Shown: positions 48,290-57,865, numbered from the stretch's first letter. The stretch: DNA of 64,000 nucleotides from Angelobacter sp036557225 (GCA_036557225.1 DATBHX010000055.1:62001-126000), one strand, 5' to 3'. Translations and numbers: made by a program. Notes: generated from the letters alone by a model not told the origin.

Positions 48290-49897
48290 TCACGCAGGGC
48301 GGGCTTCAATCATGGTGCGCGCGCCGATGCGCCAGCGCACAAACACCGCTAAACATGAGATTACCACACATATCCAGGCAAAGATGTCGCCGTTCCGGCT
48401 GTAAAACGTGCTCTCGTTTTCCGGTGCGTACGGCGCCAGCAATACGGTCCGCACGTTACGCGGCGCTTCTTTCACCACGCGGCCAAACGGATCAATCGAC
48501 GCTGTGGTGCCGTTATTGGTAGCCAGCAGCACCCAGCGATGGTTCTCCATGGCCCGCATGCGCGTCATCTGCAGATGCTGCCACGGCGCACTGGTCTCGC
48601 CATACCACAGATCGTCAGAGATATTGATGAGCACCTGCGCGCCATTGGCGGCAAACTCGCGTACCTCGTTCGGGAAGATCGATTCGTAGCAGATAAAGAC
48701 GCCCACGTGCGTCCCACCGATATCGAAAACCTTGCGTTGCGTGCCGCGGCCCATGTCACCGACCTCGCGGGTGAGCTTCTTGGCAAAAAACAAAAGATCT
48801 TTGAACGGCACATACTCGCCGAAGGGCACCAGGTGGATCTTGTCATACCGGCCAAGCGCGTTGCCGCTTGGATCCATGATCAGGGCGGAGTTCAAATTCT
48901 GCGGCTGGCCGCTTGGATCTCTGGTTTCTCCCAGGCTGCCAATCACCAGGAAGGAATTTCTGTCCTGCGCCATGGCCACCAGCCAACGCTGTACCCGCGG
49001 GTCGGCAATAAAAAACGGCGCGGGCGACTCCGGCCATACAATCAGCCCCGGACTATTGGCCGGTTGTCGCGGCTCGGCCTCAACGCTCGTCTTCACCAGA
49101 TCAGCCATCGTCTGGTCAAAGTAGCGCGGTGTCCACTGCGGCTGATCAAGCAGTGGAACATTCTGCTGCACCAATACAGCTTGTTCGGTAGCTTCAAACG
49201 GGGCGGGCTTGGCCAAGACCCCGATCTGCAAAGCCAGTGCCGCTGCGGCCGCAGAAATCAACAGATTGATGCGCCGCCGCCCCACCAGCAACAACGCGGC
49301 CACAAAGGCACAGTTCACCAGCATCACCGCGAATGACAGACCATAGACGCCAGTGGTTTGCGCGATCCGGGCAAAGGGGATGTTATCGACCTGCGCGCCG
49401 CCAAGAGGATTCCACGGCACGCCGGTGACGCGGTCGCGAAAAAACTCAATCGCTGTCCAGAACACTGGGGCCAGTAGCAGCGGACGCCGGTTTCCCATGG
49501 TCGATCGCCGCGCCATGAGCACCACCAGCAAGCCAAAGACGCCGTGGTGCAGAGCCATGATCAGGCAGTAAGCTGCGGTGATCAGTACCGCCGCCACAGG
49601 CGCCAACCCCCCGTAGCGATTCATCACCGGGTAAATCCAGTAACAGGTTCCCACGTACCAAACCACGCCGCTGACCCATGCGATCAGGAAGCCCTGCCAG
49701 AGGGTAAACGGCCGCAGGGAGCGGCCTTCTGAATCAAACAGCTCGCCTTCCCCGCCGCGTCCGCGCAGCAGGCCATAGAGTAGCGGCGTCATCGCTAGCC
49801 AGGCCAGAAAGTAGAAATTCGGCTTGGGAAAGACGAGTATCTGCAATCCGCTGGAAACCAGCGCCAGAGCCCAGGCTCGGTGGGGGATGTTGCGCAT
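48290..49897 (-). CDS. lnt: Apolipoprotein N-acyltransferase
   Basis: A 535-residue inner-membrane enzyme that N-acylates the lipid-modified cysteine of lipoproteins. It has about seven membrane helices in residues 1-215 (PNFYFLAWLAMTPLLYGLLR, APVFWTAIEFFRDRVTGVPW), a nitrilase-like domain with catalytic Glu in IVWPESPAPF, Lys in YDKIHLVPFGEYVPF and Cys in GVFICYESIFPNEV, and a last helix near the C-terminus. It is upstream of prfB by 3 nt and probably shares its transcript. It fits the lipoproteins seen in this window. Confidence 0.95.
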   Translation of the reverse strand: MRNIPHRAWALALVSSGLQILVFPKPNFYFLAWLAMTPLLYGLLRGRGGEGELFDSEGRSLRPFTLWQGFLIAWVSGVVWYVGTCYWIYPVMNRYGGLAPVAAVLITAAYCLIMALHHGVFGLLVVLMARRSTMGNRRPLLLAPVFWTAIEFFRDRVTGVPWNPLGGAQVDNIPFARIAQTTGVYGLSFAVMLVNCAFVAALLLVGRRRINLLISAAAAALALQIGVLAKPAPFEATEQAVLVQQNVPLLDQPQWTPRYFDQTMADLVKTSVEAEPRQPANSPGLIVWPESPAPFFIADPRVQRWLVAMAQDRNSFLVIGSLGETRDPSGQPQNLNSALIMDPSGNALGRYDKIHLVPFGEYVPFKDLLFFAKKLTREVGDMGRGTQRKVFDIGGTHVGVFICYESIFPNEVREFAANGAQVLINISDDLWYGETSAPWQHLQMTRMRAMENHRWVLLATNNGTTASIDPFGRVVKEAPRNVRTVLLAPYAPENESTFYSRNGDIFAWICVVISCLAVFVRWRIGARTMIEARPA

Positions 49898-49955
49898 TGA
49901 ACACAGATTTTAACAAACCCGCTTTTCTTTGCTTCCGCCCAGAAGCAGGACTACA

Positions 49956-50093
49956 ATGACAATCGTGAACTTCGTGGTCCATCATTTGTTGCCATTGTTC
50001 CAGTATCTTTTTTTTGCCGGGCTGCTCGGCGCGGTGCCAGTCATTATCATTACGGCCATCAAAACAGCCCAGAGCATGCTGGAAGAGGATTAG
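49956..50093 (+). CDS. Small membrane protein, 45 residues
   Basis: ATG 49956 to TAG 50093 encodes MTIVNFVVHHLLPLFQYLFF followed by AGLLGAVPVIIITAIKTAQS and MLEED: one or two membrane helices and an acidic tail. It lies upstream of the APC-type transporter gene by 82 nt on the same strand. The arrangement of a FF-x-GL-x-G helix followed by an acidic end resembles the protein at 59299-59454. No named family. No strong ribosome site is visible, but the composition is protein-like and no other gene overlaps. Confidence 0.6.
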   Translation: MTIVNFVVHHLLPLFQYLFFAGLLGAVPVIIITAIKTAQSMLEED

Positions 50094-50175
50094 CAGAGAC
50101 CACGAACCGGAAGAGGGATGGGGGTTGAGCGGCCCTGCTGTAAGCAATGCCTAGGGGCCGCATTTACGTTTAAAA

Positions 50176-52557
50176 ATGTCAGAAGGCTCAGTAGCTGTCC
50201 CACCACTTTCGAACCGGGTGCGCATCGTTGTGGCCACCTCGGTCATGCTCACCTTCATCTCGTACTGGCGAGCCGCCGCCATTGTCCTCAACGATCTTGG
50301 CTCGTCAGCCTTCTACGCCGGCGGTATCGCTGAACAGGCTGTAGGCAAGTCCGCGCCCTGGTTCATTCTGGGCGTCATGCTCTTTGCCTTTGCCGTGCGC
50401 TCTGTCTACGTGGAAAGCTGCTCCATGTTCACCCGCGGCGGCGTCTATCGCGTGGTGAAAGAAGCGCTGGGTGGGACCTTCGCCAAGTTGAGCGTCTCCG
50501 CGCTCATGTTTGACTACATTCTTACCGGCCCGATCTCCGGTGTTTCTGCCGGACAGTACATTGCCGGCCTGATCAACGAATTATTTGTCGCCGCCGACGC
50601 TCACGGCTGGATCCCTCGCGCCATGCATGCGATGTTTCATGGCGCAACGCCGCAGCTCAACGTAAACCACGCGGCTGCCGCCTTCGCCATCATCGTCACG
50701 GCTTATTACTGGTGGGAAAACGTCAAAGGCATTGAAGAATCCAGTGACAAGGCCCTGCGCGTCATGCAGATCACCACCGTCATGGTCGTGATTTTGATGG
50801 TCTGGGCCATTTACACGGTGGTGCACAACGGCTCTTCACTGCCGCCCTGGCCGATTCCAGCGAACCTGCACTTCAGTGACGAAGCTCTTGGCTTCCTCAA
50901 GCATACCGACCTGGCAAAAACGTTCGGCCTGTTCGGCATCCTGATCGCCTTCGGCCATTCGGTCCTGGCCATGAGCGGCGAGGAGTCTCTGGCCCAGGTC
51001 AACCGTGAAATCGCCAGCCCGAAGCTGCGCAACCTGAAGCGCGCGGCTCTCATCATTGCCATCTTCAGCTTCGTCTTTACCGGCATTGGATCGCTGCTCG
51101 CCGTGATGATCATCCCCGACGAAGTCCGCGTTCCCCTGTACAAAGACAATCTCATCAGCGGCATGGCCATGTACATGGTCGGCCCGCGCGTGTTGAAGTT
51201 GATTTTCCGTACCTTCGTGGTTGTCGTCGGCTTTTTGATTCTTTCCGGCGCCATCAATACGTCCATCATCGGCTCTAACGGCGTGCTCAACCGCGTCTCA
51301 GAAGACGGGGTCCTCACCGATTGGTTCCGTCGTCCACACAAGAAATTCGGCACCAGCTACCGGATCATCAACCTGATCGTGGCCATGCAGCTCATCACGA
51401 TCATCGCCAGCCGGGGCGATGTCTACGTCCTGGGCGAGGCATACGCCTTCGGCGTGATCTGGAGCTTCACTTTCAACAGCCTGGCCATGCTGTTGTTGCG
51501 ATTCAAATATAAGGGCGAACGTGGCTGGCGTGTGCCTCCGAATATCAAAATAGGCAAAGTTGAGATTCCTGTCGGCCTGGCCTCGGTGCATCTGGTCCTA
51601 CTCTCCACGGCGATCGTCAACCTTTTTACCAAGGAAGTCGCTACCGTCGCCGGTCTGGTCTTTTCGGCCACTTTCTTCTTCGTCTTCACCGTCTCCGAGC
51701 GGGTCAACAAGAAGAAGTTCGCCCATGCGGAGCGACAGATGCAGGAACAATTTCAGTTACTGCACCAGGAGACCATTGGGCGAGAAACCGTGCAGGTGCG
51801 CCCGGGCAACGTGCTGGTGGCCGTCCGCGATTTCAATACGCTCAACCACCTCCGCTGGACGCTCGAAAACACTGACACGCACGAAACCGATGTCGTCGTC
51901 ATGGAGGCCCGCCTCACCCAGTACGGCAGCGCCGTGAGCGACCTGGCCATGGAGCAGATCTTCAGCGACTACGAGCAAACACTCTTCACCAAGGCCGTCT
52001 CCATCGCGGAAAGCTACGGGAAGCGCATCTCGTTATTGGTGGTCCCCGCGCGCGATGTATGGTCCGCCATTGTTCAGACGGCCAACTCGCTGGAATCGTC
52101 GCTGGTGGTCTCCGGACTTTCCAGTAAGATGACCGGCGAAGAGCAGGCCTTCAAACTCGGGCAGGGCTGGGAGGCAATGCCGGAGCCCAAGCGTCAGTTC
52201 GTCTTCAACGTGGTCCGCCCCGATTACACGGTGGAAACCTACCGCATCGGCCCGCACACGCCTACCATGAAGACTGAAGACGTTCATCTGGTCCACAAGA
52301 TTTGGCTCGATATCAAGAAGTTCCAGGGCACGGAAGATATCCACCACTCAGACATTGTGACCCTGGCACTGACCCGTCTTTCCCGCGACTACAACCTGGA
52401 TAAAGACGACGTGCTCAAGAACCTGAAGAAGAGCTCCCGCCGGCCCGCTCCCAAGTCGTCTTCGTTCGTGCGTGAGCCCGATACGGAAGCAACGCAGAAG
52501 CGCACCGATGGTCCCCGTCGCGAGCAGCCTATGCCTCCTGTCACCGGCCCACGATAA
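50176..52557 (+). CDS. APC-type amino acid transporter with C-terminal UspA-like domain
   Basis: A 793-residue protein. Residues 20-510 have about 12 membrane helices with APC-superfamily patterns (SYWRAAAIVLNDLGSSAFYA, IAFGHSVLAMSGEESLAQVN, VVVGFLILSGAINTSIIGSN). A cytosolic tail follows (about 520-793): VRPGNVLVAVRDFNTLNHLR and ISLLVVPARDVWSAIVQTAN are Usp-like strands, ending in a basic Ser/Pro tail. It probably moves amino acids or related solutes; the tail may sense nucleotide. The ATG is at 50176. The downstream gap holds palindromic repeats. Confidence 0.85.
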   Translation: MSEGSVAVPPLSNRVRIVVATSVMLTFISYWRAAAIVLNDLGSSAFYAGGIAEQAVGKSAPWFILGVMLFAFAVRSVYVESCSMFTRGGVYRVVKEALGGTFAKLSVSALMFDYILTGPISGVSAGQYIAGLINELFVAADAHGWIPRAMHAMFHGATPQLNVNHAAAAFAIIVTAYYWWENVKGIEESSDKALRVMQITTVMVVILMVWAIYTVVHNGSSLPPWPIPANLHFSDEALGFLKHTDLAKTFGLFGILIAFGHSVLAMSGEESLAQVNREIASPKLRNLKRAALIIAIFSFVFTGIGSLLAVMIIPDEVRVPLYKDNLISGMAMYMVGPRVLKLIFRTFVVVVGFLILSGAINTSIIGSNGVLNRVSEDGVLTDWFRRPHKKFGTSYRIINLIVAMQLITIIASRGDVYVLGEAYAFGVIWSFTFNSLAMLLLRFKYKGERGWRVPPNIKIGKVEIPVGLASVHLVLLSTAIVNLFTKEVATVAGLVFSATFFFVFTVSERVNKKKFAHAERQMQEQFQLLHQETIGRETVQVRPGNVLVAVRDFNTLNHLRWTLENTDTHETDVVVMEARLTQYGSAVSDLAMEQIFSDYEQTLFTKAVSIAESYGKRISLLVVPARDVWSAIVQTANSLESSLVVSGLSSKMTGEEQAFKLGQGWEAMPEPKRQFVFNVVRPDYTVETYRIGPHTPTMKTEDVHLVHKIWLDIKKFQGTEDIHHSDIVTLALTRLSRDYNLDKDDVLKNLKKSSRRPAPKSSSFVREPDTEATQKRTDGPRREQPMPPVTGPR

Positions 52558-52570
52558 TCAGGACGTCTGG

Positions 52571-52655
52571 CTTTATGGCTTTAGCCTCTGAAGGTATCAG
52601 GGCACGACTTTAGTCGTGCCGTCAGGGCCCTAAAAACATGGGCTTTAGCCCCTGG
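52571..52655. repeat. Cluster of three CTTTAG-core palindromes
   Basis: Three units lie between the APC and DehI-type genes: GGCTTTAGCC (52577), GGCACGACT-TT-AGTCGTGCC (52601) and GGGCTTTAGCCC (52640). They may also terminate transcription or protect messenger ends. Confidence 0.75.
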
Positions 52656-52700
52656 AAAACAAATGCAATCGTCAACTCTCATTTCGCCATCGAAGCATGT

Positions 52701-53573
52701 ATGGCCTGGAAGAAACAGAAGCTCCGCCTTGTCCCGGAATCCGAAGCGGACAGCGCCACTTCTGAAATCTATGCTGAGATCAAGCACGCTCTGGGGATTC
52801 CTTATGTCAATCCCATGTTCCAGGCTTACGCGGCATATCCTGAGTATTTCCGGCTCTTGTGGAACGCCCTCCAGCCTGCCCTGGAGACGCGCGAGTTCTT
52901 CTCTGCCGCTGAACGTATCGCGGCCGAATCTTACACCCGCGTCCACAACTACCTGAGCGTCCCCGATCTCAACCGCAAGATCCAGGAAATGGACTTCAGC
53001 GCCGGCGCACAAGACGAGTTAAAAGACGTAATTGACCTTTATCTATATAACAACTCGGTCCTGCTGCTGATCTGCGCGGCGCAGATGCAGGCCTTCGAAA
53101 ATCCCTCGGCCGGCGCGCGTCCGGCCACGGAGCCGGCGGAGCATCCCTCGCATCCGGAACGGCCGATCCTGGTGCAGGAGAGCAATGCGCCTCCGGAAAC
53201 GCGCAAGATTTATGAAGACATCAAAAAGACCATGGGTACGCCGTTTCTCAACACCAGCTATATCAACTTTGGCCGCTGGCCTGATTTTTTGCGCGTCTAT
53301 TGGGAAACAGTTAAACCCGTGATTCTCACGCCGCTCTATGAAGAAAACCGCGCCGGCATTCAGCAATCGGCGCTGGCCCTGGCCGCCGAACAGCCGCGAC
53401 CGTTGCCGCTCTCGCCAGCGCAGACGGAAGAGGCAGGCGTCTCCGCCGGCGATCTTAACGATGTGATCCAGGTGACTGAGTTCTTCCTGCAGTTGCTCAG
53501 CAAACAGTTATTGAATATCGCCTTCGCCAAGATCGGGCTGGAAGGCGGAAGCCATTCCACTGCAGCGGCGTAA
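52701..53573 (+). CDS. DehI-family (group I 2-haloacid dehalogenase-like) protein
   Basis: A 290-residue soluble protein with an internal duplication, the hallmark of DehI: first half ATSEIYAEIKHALGIPYVNP and YPEYFRLLWNALQP, second half TRKIYEDIKKTMGTPFLNTS and RWPDFLRVYWETVKPV. True DehI hydrolyses both enantiomers of 2-haloacids through an activated water; many relatives have no tested activity, so the substrate here is unknown. ATG 52701 is used because the longer in-frame ATG at 52638 lies within a palindromic repeat. The gene is convergent with an exported protein. Confidence 0.82.
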   Translation: MAWKKQKLRLVPESEADSATSEIYAEIKHALGIPYVNPMFQAYAAYPEYFRLLWNALQPALETREFFSAAERIAAESYTRVHNYLSVPDLNRKIQEMDFSAGAQDELKDVIDLYLYNNSVLLLICAAQMQAFENPSAGARPATEPAEHPSHPERPILVQESNAPPETRKIYEDIKKTMGTPFLNTSYINFGRWPDFLRVYWETVKPVILTPLYEENRAGIQQSALALAAEQPRPLPLSPAQTEEAGVSAGDLNDVIQVTEFFLQLLSKQLLNIAFAKIGLEGGSHSTAAA

Positions 53574-53611
53574 TTGCACGCCAGACGCGTCTGCCAAATC
53601 GGCCCAAGCCG

Positions 53612-54535
53612 TTACTTCTTTGCTGTGCTGCCTTGCGGGGCTCGCGACCAATATTCACTATCGCGAATGATGCTGATGTGCGCCATGTCTCCCGGCGGCA
53701 GCAGTGTGAGCACCGTGGAGCCGTCGAGCGCGGTCTGTATGTTCAGAAAGCGATAGCGCACGACGTGGTTCTTTCCTTGGAAGGTAACAAATTCTCCGCT
53801 TAGCTCCACTACGCCGGAGTCGGCGTCACTGGCAGAATTATTGCCGATCATACCCGCCATTTTGTAAGTAAATGCGCCATTGGGGGCAATGTAATAGCCG
53901 GCGCCGGTAAAGCTGTTGGAGCTGCCCTGATATTGTCCGGTGGTGGTGCTGTAATAACTTAGGCTGTTGGCCAGTCCGCTCTTCCAATCGCCCGCCAGAT
54001 CAGCCAGTGTTAGCGTTGTTTTCACCGGCGAAGCCTTCTGCGGCGACACTCGCACGCTCCCCAGCAATGCATTGGCAACGTATTCCTGTGAGTTCAGCAC
54101 CATGCCATCATTGCTCATAACCATTACCGGCACAAAGCTCTTCCCTGCCTCCAGCACGTACAGTCGCGTATAAGTCGCACGATTCGTGCTGCTGGCGTCA
54201 GCTCGCTTACCGGGATAGCCCACGGTGTGTGTTATGTCGAAATAGGGCTGGAGCGGATAGCCGCTGTATGCTCCTCCCGCCAGCACGATCCGCTGCCACG
54301 CGGTGTTGAAATCCGTGTTGGCATTCGCGCTTGATGGCCAGGGTACAAACACGGTCATCACCCAGAAATTATTGCCCTGTTTCAGGGTCATCATGCCAAA
54401 GCCGGCGCCGGCATTTGGAGCATACTGCCAACCATCCGGGACGGAGAAGGAAACGTCGCCCACGGTTTGCACCTGGGCAAGCGCCGAAGTCGCAAGGACC
54501 AAATAAAGCGCGGTAGAAAGCAGAAAACGAAGCAT
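53612..54535 (-). CDS. Exported protein of unknown function
   Basis: A 307-residue protein with a signal peptide (FLLSTALYLVLATSALAQVQ, cleavage after ALA). The mature part is rich in beta strands (DVSFSVPDGWQYAPNAGAGF, GDWKSGLANSLSYYSTTTGQ, HVVRYRFLNIQTALDG). The GDW start of the second half recalls small lipocalin-like or DUF-type domains, but I cannot assign one. GGGGAG lies before the ATG. It is convergent with the DehI-type gene. Confidence 0.78.
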   Translation of the reverse strand: MLRFLLSTALYLVLATSALAQVQTVGDVSFSVPDGWQYAPNAGAGFGMMTLKQGNNFWVMTVFVPWPSSANANTDFNTAWQRIVLAGGAYSGYPLQPYFDITHTVGYPGKRADASSTNRATYTRLYVLEAGKSFVPVMVMSNDGMVLNSQEYVANALLGSVRVSPQKASPVKTTLTLADLAGDWKSGLANSLSYYSTTTGQYQGSSNSFTGAGYYIAPNGAFTYKMAGMIGNNSASDADSGVVELSGEFVTFQGKNHVVRYRFLNIQTALDGSTVLTLLPPGDMAHISIIRDSEYWSRAPQGSTAKK

Positions 54536-54598
54536 ACGTCTCCCCGAAAAAGGGAATGGGCCCGGGGCCGAAAGTACAAGGTGCAGTTGGTGGAGAGA

Positions 54599-55246
54599 TT
54601 ATAGCGTGAGATTTCGAGGGCCTTCGCTTTTACGTACTGTGACCGCCGTCAGCTTCCCGCGCACAAACCCGGCGATCTCGTCGGTCACATAGGGTGGCGG
54701 CTCGATCCTGAAGATCGGCTTGTTGGCCAGTTCGTCCCGGGAAACGCTCTTCCATTTCGCGCGGCCGTTGGCCTGGTGAAGGATGATCGCATCAGCACGG
54801 CCCAGAAATTCGCGCGCTGAATCCTTGAAGTCTTCCGTTTCAGTATCCAGCACGGTGAGATAGAGGTCGGGTTGCAGGAAGCGGATCACGCTGTTCGACT
54901 CCATGATTACGTTCTCCGCGCCGGCAATTTTGCGCTCGATATCCGGCATGGCTTCGCCCAGGCGGCCCTGACGTGTGCGCACCCATAGCGCCCGCTTTGC
55001 GCCGGCCACCAGGAAGCGCGAGGTATCGCTCTCGCCGCTCAGGTCTTTTTCGTCGCTCAGGGCGCGGAAGTGGTCGTCACCGGTGTCGCAGTCACAGGGC
55101 TTGCCGTCCGCCGAGCAGATTCCATGCCCAAACTGCGTGATCTTCAGAGCGGTCCAATTGAACTCGGGCAAGGCGGCAATCAGGCCAGCCACGACGCTGG
55201 TTTTGCCTACGCTGCGCGAATGCCCGCCGATCACAACAATGGCCAT
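54599..55246 (-). CDS. P-loop NTPase of unknown function
   Basis: A 215-residue protein beginning MAIVVIGGHSRSVGKTSVVA, with a Walker A GHSRSVGKT at residues 8-16 as in MobB/CobQ-like NTPases. A cysteine cluster follows (HGICSADGKPCDCDTGDDHF), then VIMESNSVIRFLQPDLYLTV, where the Glu-Ser-Asn context is switch-like. The C-terminus is ordinary. The cysteines could bind a metal or a cofactor, so a maturation role is possible but not shown. It follows no clear operon; a 165-nt gap lies upstream. Confidence 0.78.
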   Translation of the reverse strand: MAIVVIGGHSRSVGKTSVVAGLIAALPEFNWTALKITQFGHGICSADGKPCDCDTGDDHFRALSDEKDLSGESDTSRFLVAGAKRALWVRTRQGRLGEAMPDIERKIAGAENVIMESNSVIRFLQPDLYLTVLDTETEDFKDSAREFLGRADAIILHQANGRAKWKSVSRDELANKPIFRIEPPPYVTDEIAGFVRGKLTAVTVRKSEGPRNLTL

Positions 55247-55412
55247 GCCTCTATTTTCGCAGGTTTTTCAGGGCTTTAGAACCTCAATCTTCCCTCGTCT
55301 TATGGGCCTGCAGACGGCCCAGCGGTCGCAAAACGGTTCGCAGGACGCGGAACCCGCTCGATCCCGCGCCCTGCTTGTGGACGTCTACTGCCCACTCCGT
55401 CAAACTTGCAGA

Positions 55413-55922
55413 CTAGGGAATGATGGCCACGCCCTGTCCCGTATTACCTCCTATGTTGCTGATGAGCTTCACGCTCACCGGATTGGCCGGCAGCGCTACC
55501 TGGAACGAATAGCTACCGTTGCCCAGGCTGCTCATGTTTCCGATCAGCTGATTGTTTGCCGACGAAAGCACATTGAGCACCGCCGCCGGATTCGTATCCG
55601 TGGCCTGGATGGTCAATGTGTGGGTTGACTGAGACCATGTTGCTTTGGTGACGTGCACAACATCCGCGGGGAAAACCGCAATAGCCGAACTCGCCGCCGA
55701 TGTCCCGGCCGGAGCAAATGCGCCCGCATACGAAGCCGTCACCGTAGCCGACGCCGCGCTCGGAACACCATTTGCCTGTGCCGTGAAGTTGATGATGCTG
55801 CTTCCCGCCGGCACCGTAACCGTTGCTGGTACCTTCAGTGCCTTGGAGTTGCTGGAAGTTAGCGTGATCACGGCTCCCGCGGGTACCGGCTGGTCCAGCT
55901 GCAAGCTTCCAGGGGAAAGCAT
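55413..55922 (-). pseudogene. Ig-like surface-protein fragment
   Basis: A 169-residue frame that starts in the middle of a bacterial Ig-like domain (LDQPVPAGAVITLTSSNSKA, VTVPAGSSIINFTAQANGVP) and ends with a second beta-rich unit (ATWSQSTHTLTIQATDTNPA). It has no signal peptide. An in-frame TAG lies just upstream, and AGGA abuts the ATG. In larger adhesin-like proteins such domains come at the C-terminus, so this looks like the remaining tail of a truncated gene. A short intact protein cannot be ruled out. Confidence 0.5.
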
Positions 55923-55972
55923 TCCTGGCGCTCTCGCGTGACCGCGAGTGGATTCTTCGTCGATGGCCTACA

Positions 55973-57088
55973 ATGGCAGCCGTGAATCCCCGGAAAGAAA
56001 GCTGGCCCGTCCGTTATCTGATTGCGACCGTGGCCATTGCTGCGCCGATTGCCGTGCTGGAGTTGCTGCGCGGCCAGCTCAGCCAGACCACCATCGCCCT
56101 GATGCTGGTGCTTCCAGTAATCCTTGTTGCGGTAACCACAGGCCGAGGGCCGGCTTTATACATCTCAATTCTTGCCGGGCTTTCCTTCAACTTCTTTTTC
56201 ATCGGGCCCTTCTATTCCTTCCGCATCAACCGCGCGCAAGACGTAGTGGCATTTCTGGTCTTTGTCACCACCGCGGTACTGGTTGGCCAGCTCTCGTCGC
56301 GCCTGGAGAAGCGGGTCAAACTGACGGAAGAGCAGCGTAAAGAACTGGTCCACGTTCGCGGTGAATTTGAGCGCGCCTCCGCCCAGGCAGCTGAAGCCGA
56401 CGCCCTCAGAAAAAGCGAACAACTCAAAACTGCGCTGCTTGACGCCGTTACCCACGACCTGCGCACGCCTCTCACCTCCATCAAAGCGGCGATTACCACA
56501 GTTCGAGTTGAGCCCGTCAGCCCGGAGGTTCAGCGCGAGCTCTTTGAGGTGATTGAACAGGAATGCGATCGCCTGAACCATTTCATACAGGGCATGATGG
56601 ATCTGGCCAAGCTCGAGGCCGGCGAGGTGGCCCTCGCCAGCAAAGAGGTTTCCGCCGACGAGATCGTTGAAGACGCGCTCCTGCGCGCCGAACCTTTGCT
56701 GCAAGGCCGGCGCGTGGAAGTCGAAATCCAGCCTGGCCTACCGCCGCTCCGGGTTGATCCTCGCCTGATCTCGCAGGTAATCTTCACTCTGGTGGAGAAC
56801 GCAGCCAAATACTCCGGCAAGGAAGCCAGGATCGCGGTTGCTGTCGAGCGCGATGCCAACAACATCCACTTCGCTGTGAATGACGAAGGTCCAGGCATTC
56901 CCGCGGAGCTGCGAGCTCAGGTGTTTGAGAAGTTTTTCCGCGCCGGTCTGCAGCCAGGTTTCGGCGTGGGACTCGCCATCGCGCGCGGCATCGTACAGGC
57001 ACACGGCGGCACGATTCGCATTCATGAAGGTCCGGGCGGACGCGGCGCCAGCGTTCAATTCCAACTCCCGCTCGGAGAGCTCGCGTGA
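55973..57088 (+). CDS. KdpD-like sensor histidine kinase (short form, DUF4118)
   Basis: A 371-residue membrane kinase. Residues 10-110 form the DUF4118 four-helix membrane domain of KdpD (IALMLVLPVILVAVTTGRGP, LSFNFFFIGPFYSFRI). HisKA has His161 in VTHDLRTPLTSIKAAI, and the ATPase domain has VENAAKYSGKEA, NDEGPGIPAE and GFGVGLAIARGIVQAHGG. It lacks the N-terminal KdpD sensor and UspA domains (about 400 residues), so its input differs from standard KdpD. The stop overlaps the next gene's GTG start (GTGA). No kdp transporter genes are seen. Confidence 0.9.
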   Translation: MAAVNPRKESWPVRYLIATVAIAAPIAVLELLRGQLSQTTIALMLVLPVILVAVTTGRGPALYISILAGLSFNFFFIGPFYSFRINRAQDVVAFLVFVTTAVLVGQLSSRLEKRVKLTEEQRKELVHVRGEFERASAQAAEADALRKSEQLKTALLDAVTHDLRTPLTSIKAAITTVRVEPVSPEVQRELFEVIEQECDRLNHFIQGMMDLAKLEAGEVALASKEVSADEIVEDALLRAEPLLQGRRVEVEIQPGLPPLRVDPRLISQVIFTLVENAAKYSGKEARIAVAVERDANNIHFAVNDEGPGIPAELRAQVFEKFFRAGLQPGFGVGLAIARGIVQAHGGTIRIHEGPGGRGASVQFQLPLGELA

Positions 57089-57783
57089 CGACTATGACTG
57101 AAACGGCCAAGAAGATCCTCGTGGTCGACGACGAAGCCCAGATCACCCGCGTCCTGTTGCGCGGGCTGGAGTCGGCGGGATATCAGGTGCGCACCGCCAA
57201 TGACGGCCGCGCCGGCCTGGAGAGTTTTCGCGCCTGGCTGCCCGACCTCGTGATTACCGATCTCTCCATGCCCGGCTATGACGGTCTGGAGCTTTGCTCG
57301 CGCATCCGCCAGATCTCTGAGGTGCCGCTGCTCGTGCTCTCCGTGCGCGAAGACGAGCCAACCAAGGTCAAGGCATTTGACCTTGGCGCAGACGACTACG
57401 TCTCCAAACCATTTGGCATGGCTGAACTCACGGCCCGCGTGCGCGCCCTGCTGCGCCGCTCCGCTCCTCCGCAGGGTGATTCAGCGTACGCCGTCGGCGA
57501 CTTCAGCATTGATCCTCAACAACGCCGCGTTGAAGTCAGCGGCAAGCCCATACATCTCACGCCCAAGGAATACGATCTGGTCCAGTACTTCATGGCCAAT
57601 CGCGGCAAGGTGCTCACCCATCGCGCGATTCTCTCCGCCGTCTGGGGCAGCAACAGCACGGAGCAACCGGAGTACCTGCGCGTGTTCATCGCCAACCTGC
57701 GCAAAAAGCTGGAACGCGATCCGCGTATGCCCAGGTACATCACCACCGAGCCATGGATCGGCTACCGGTTTGACCCCGAGTAA
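57085..57783 (+). CDS. OmpR/KdpE-family response regulator
   Basis: A 232-residue regulator. The receiver has Asp in DLVITDLSMPGYDGLELC and Lys in YVSKPFGMAEL; the winged-helix output domain has FSIDPQQRRVEVSGKPIHLT and PEYLRVFIANLRKKLERDPR. The start is a GTG overlapping the kinase stop; ATG 57094 is an alternative. With the kinase it forms a two-gene two-component system resembling KdpDE. The target genes are not apparent; a serine hydrolase gene follows after 82 nt with its own possible promoter. Confidence 0.92.
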   Translation: MTTMTETAKKILVVDDEAQITRVLLRGLESAGYQVRTANDGRAGLESFRAWLPDLVITDLSMPGYDGLELCSRIRQISEVPLLVLSVREDEPTKVKAFDLGADDYVSKPFGMAELTARVRALLRRSAPPQGDSAYAVGDFSIDPQQRRVEVSGKPIHLTPKEYDLVQYFMANRGKVLTHRAILSAVWGSNSTEQPEYLRVFIANLRKKLERDPRMPRYITTEPWIGYRFDPE

Positions 57784-57824
57784 GCGCTGTACAAACGTTG
57801 CATTTCTTTCGGCAACCACCGTTC

Positions 57825-57830
57825 TATAAT
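57825..57830 (+). promoter_or_regulatory. Possible -10 element
   Basis: A perfect TATAAT lies 36 nt upstream of the serine hydrolase ATG. The only -35-like hexamer (TTGCAT, 57798) is 21 nt away, which is too far for a normal sigma-70 promoter, so support is weak. Confidence 0.3.
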
Positions 57831-57865
57831 TGCCCGAGCTCGCAGCCAACAATCGAGGAGAACTT

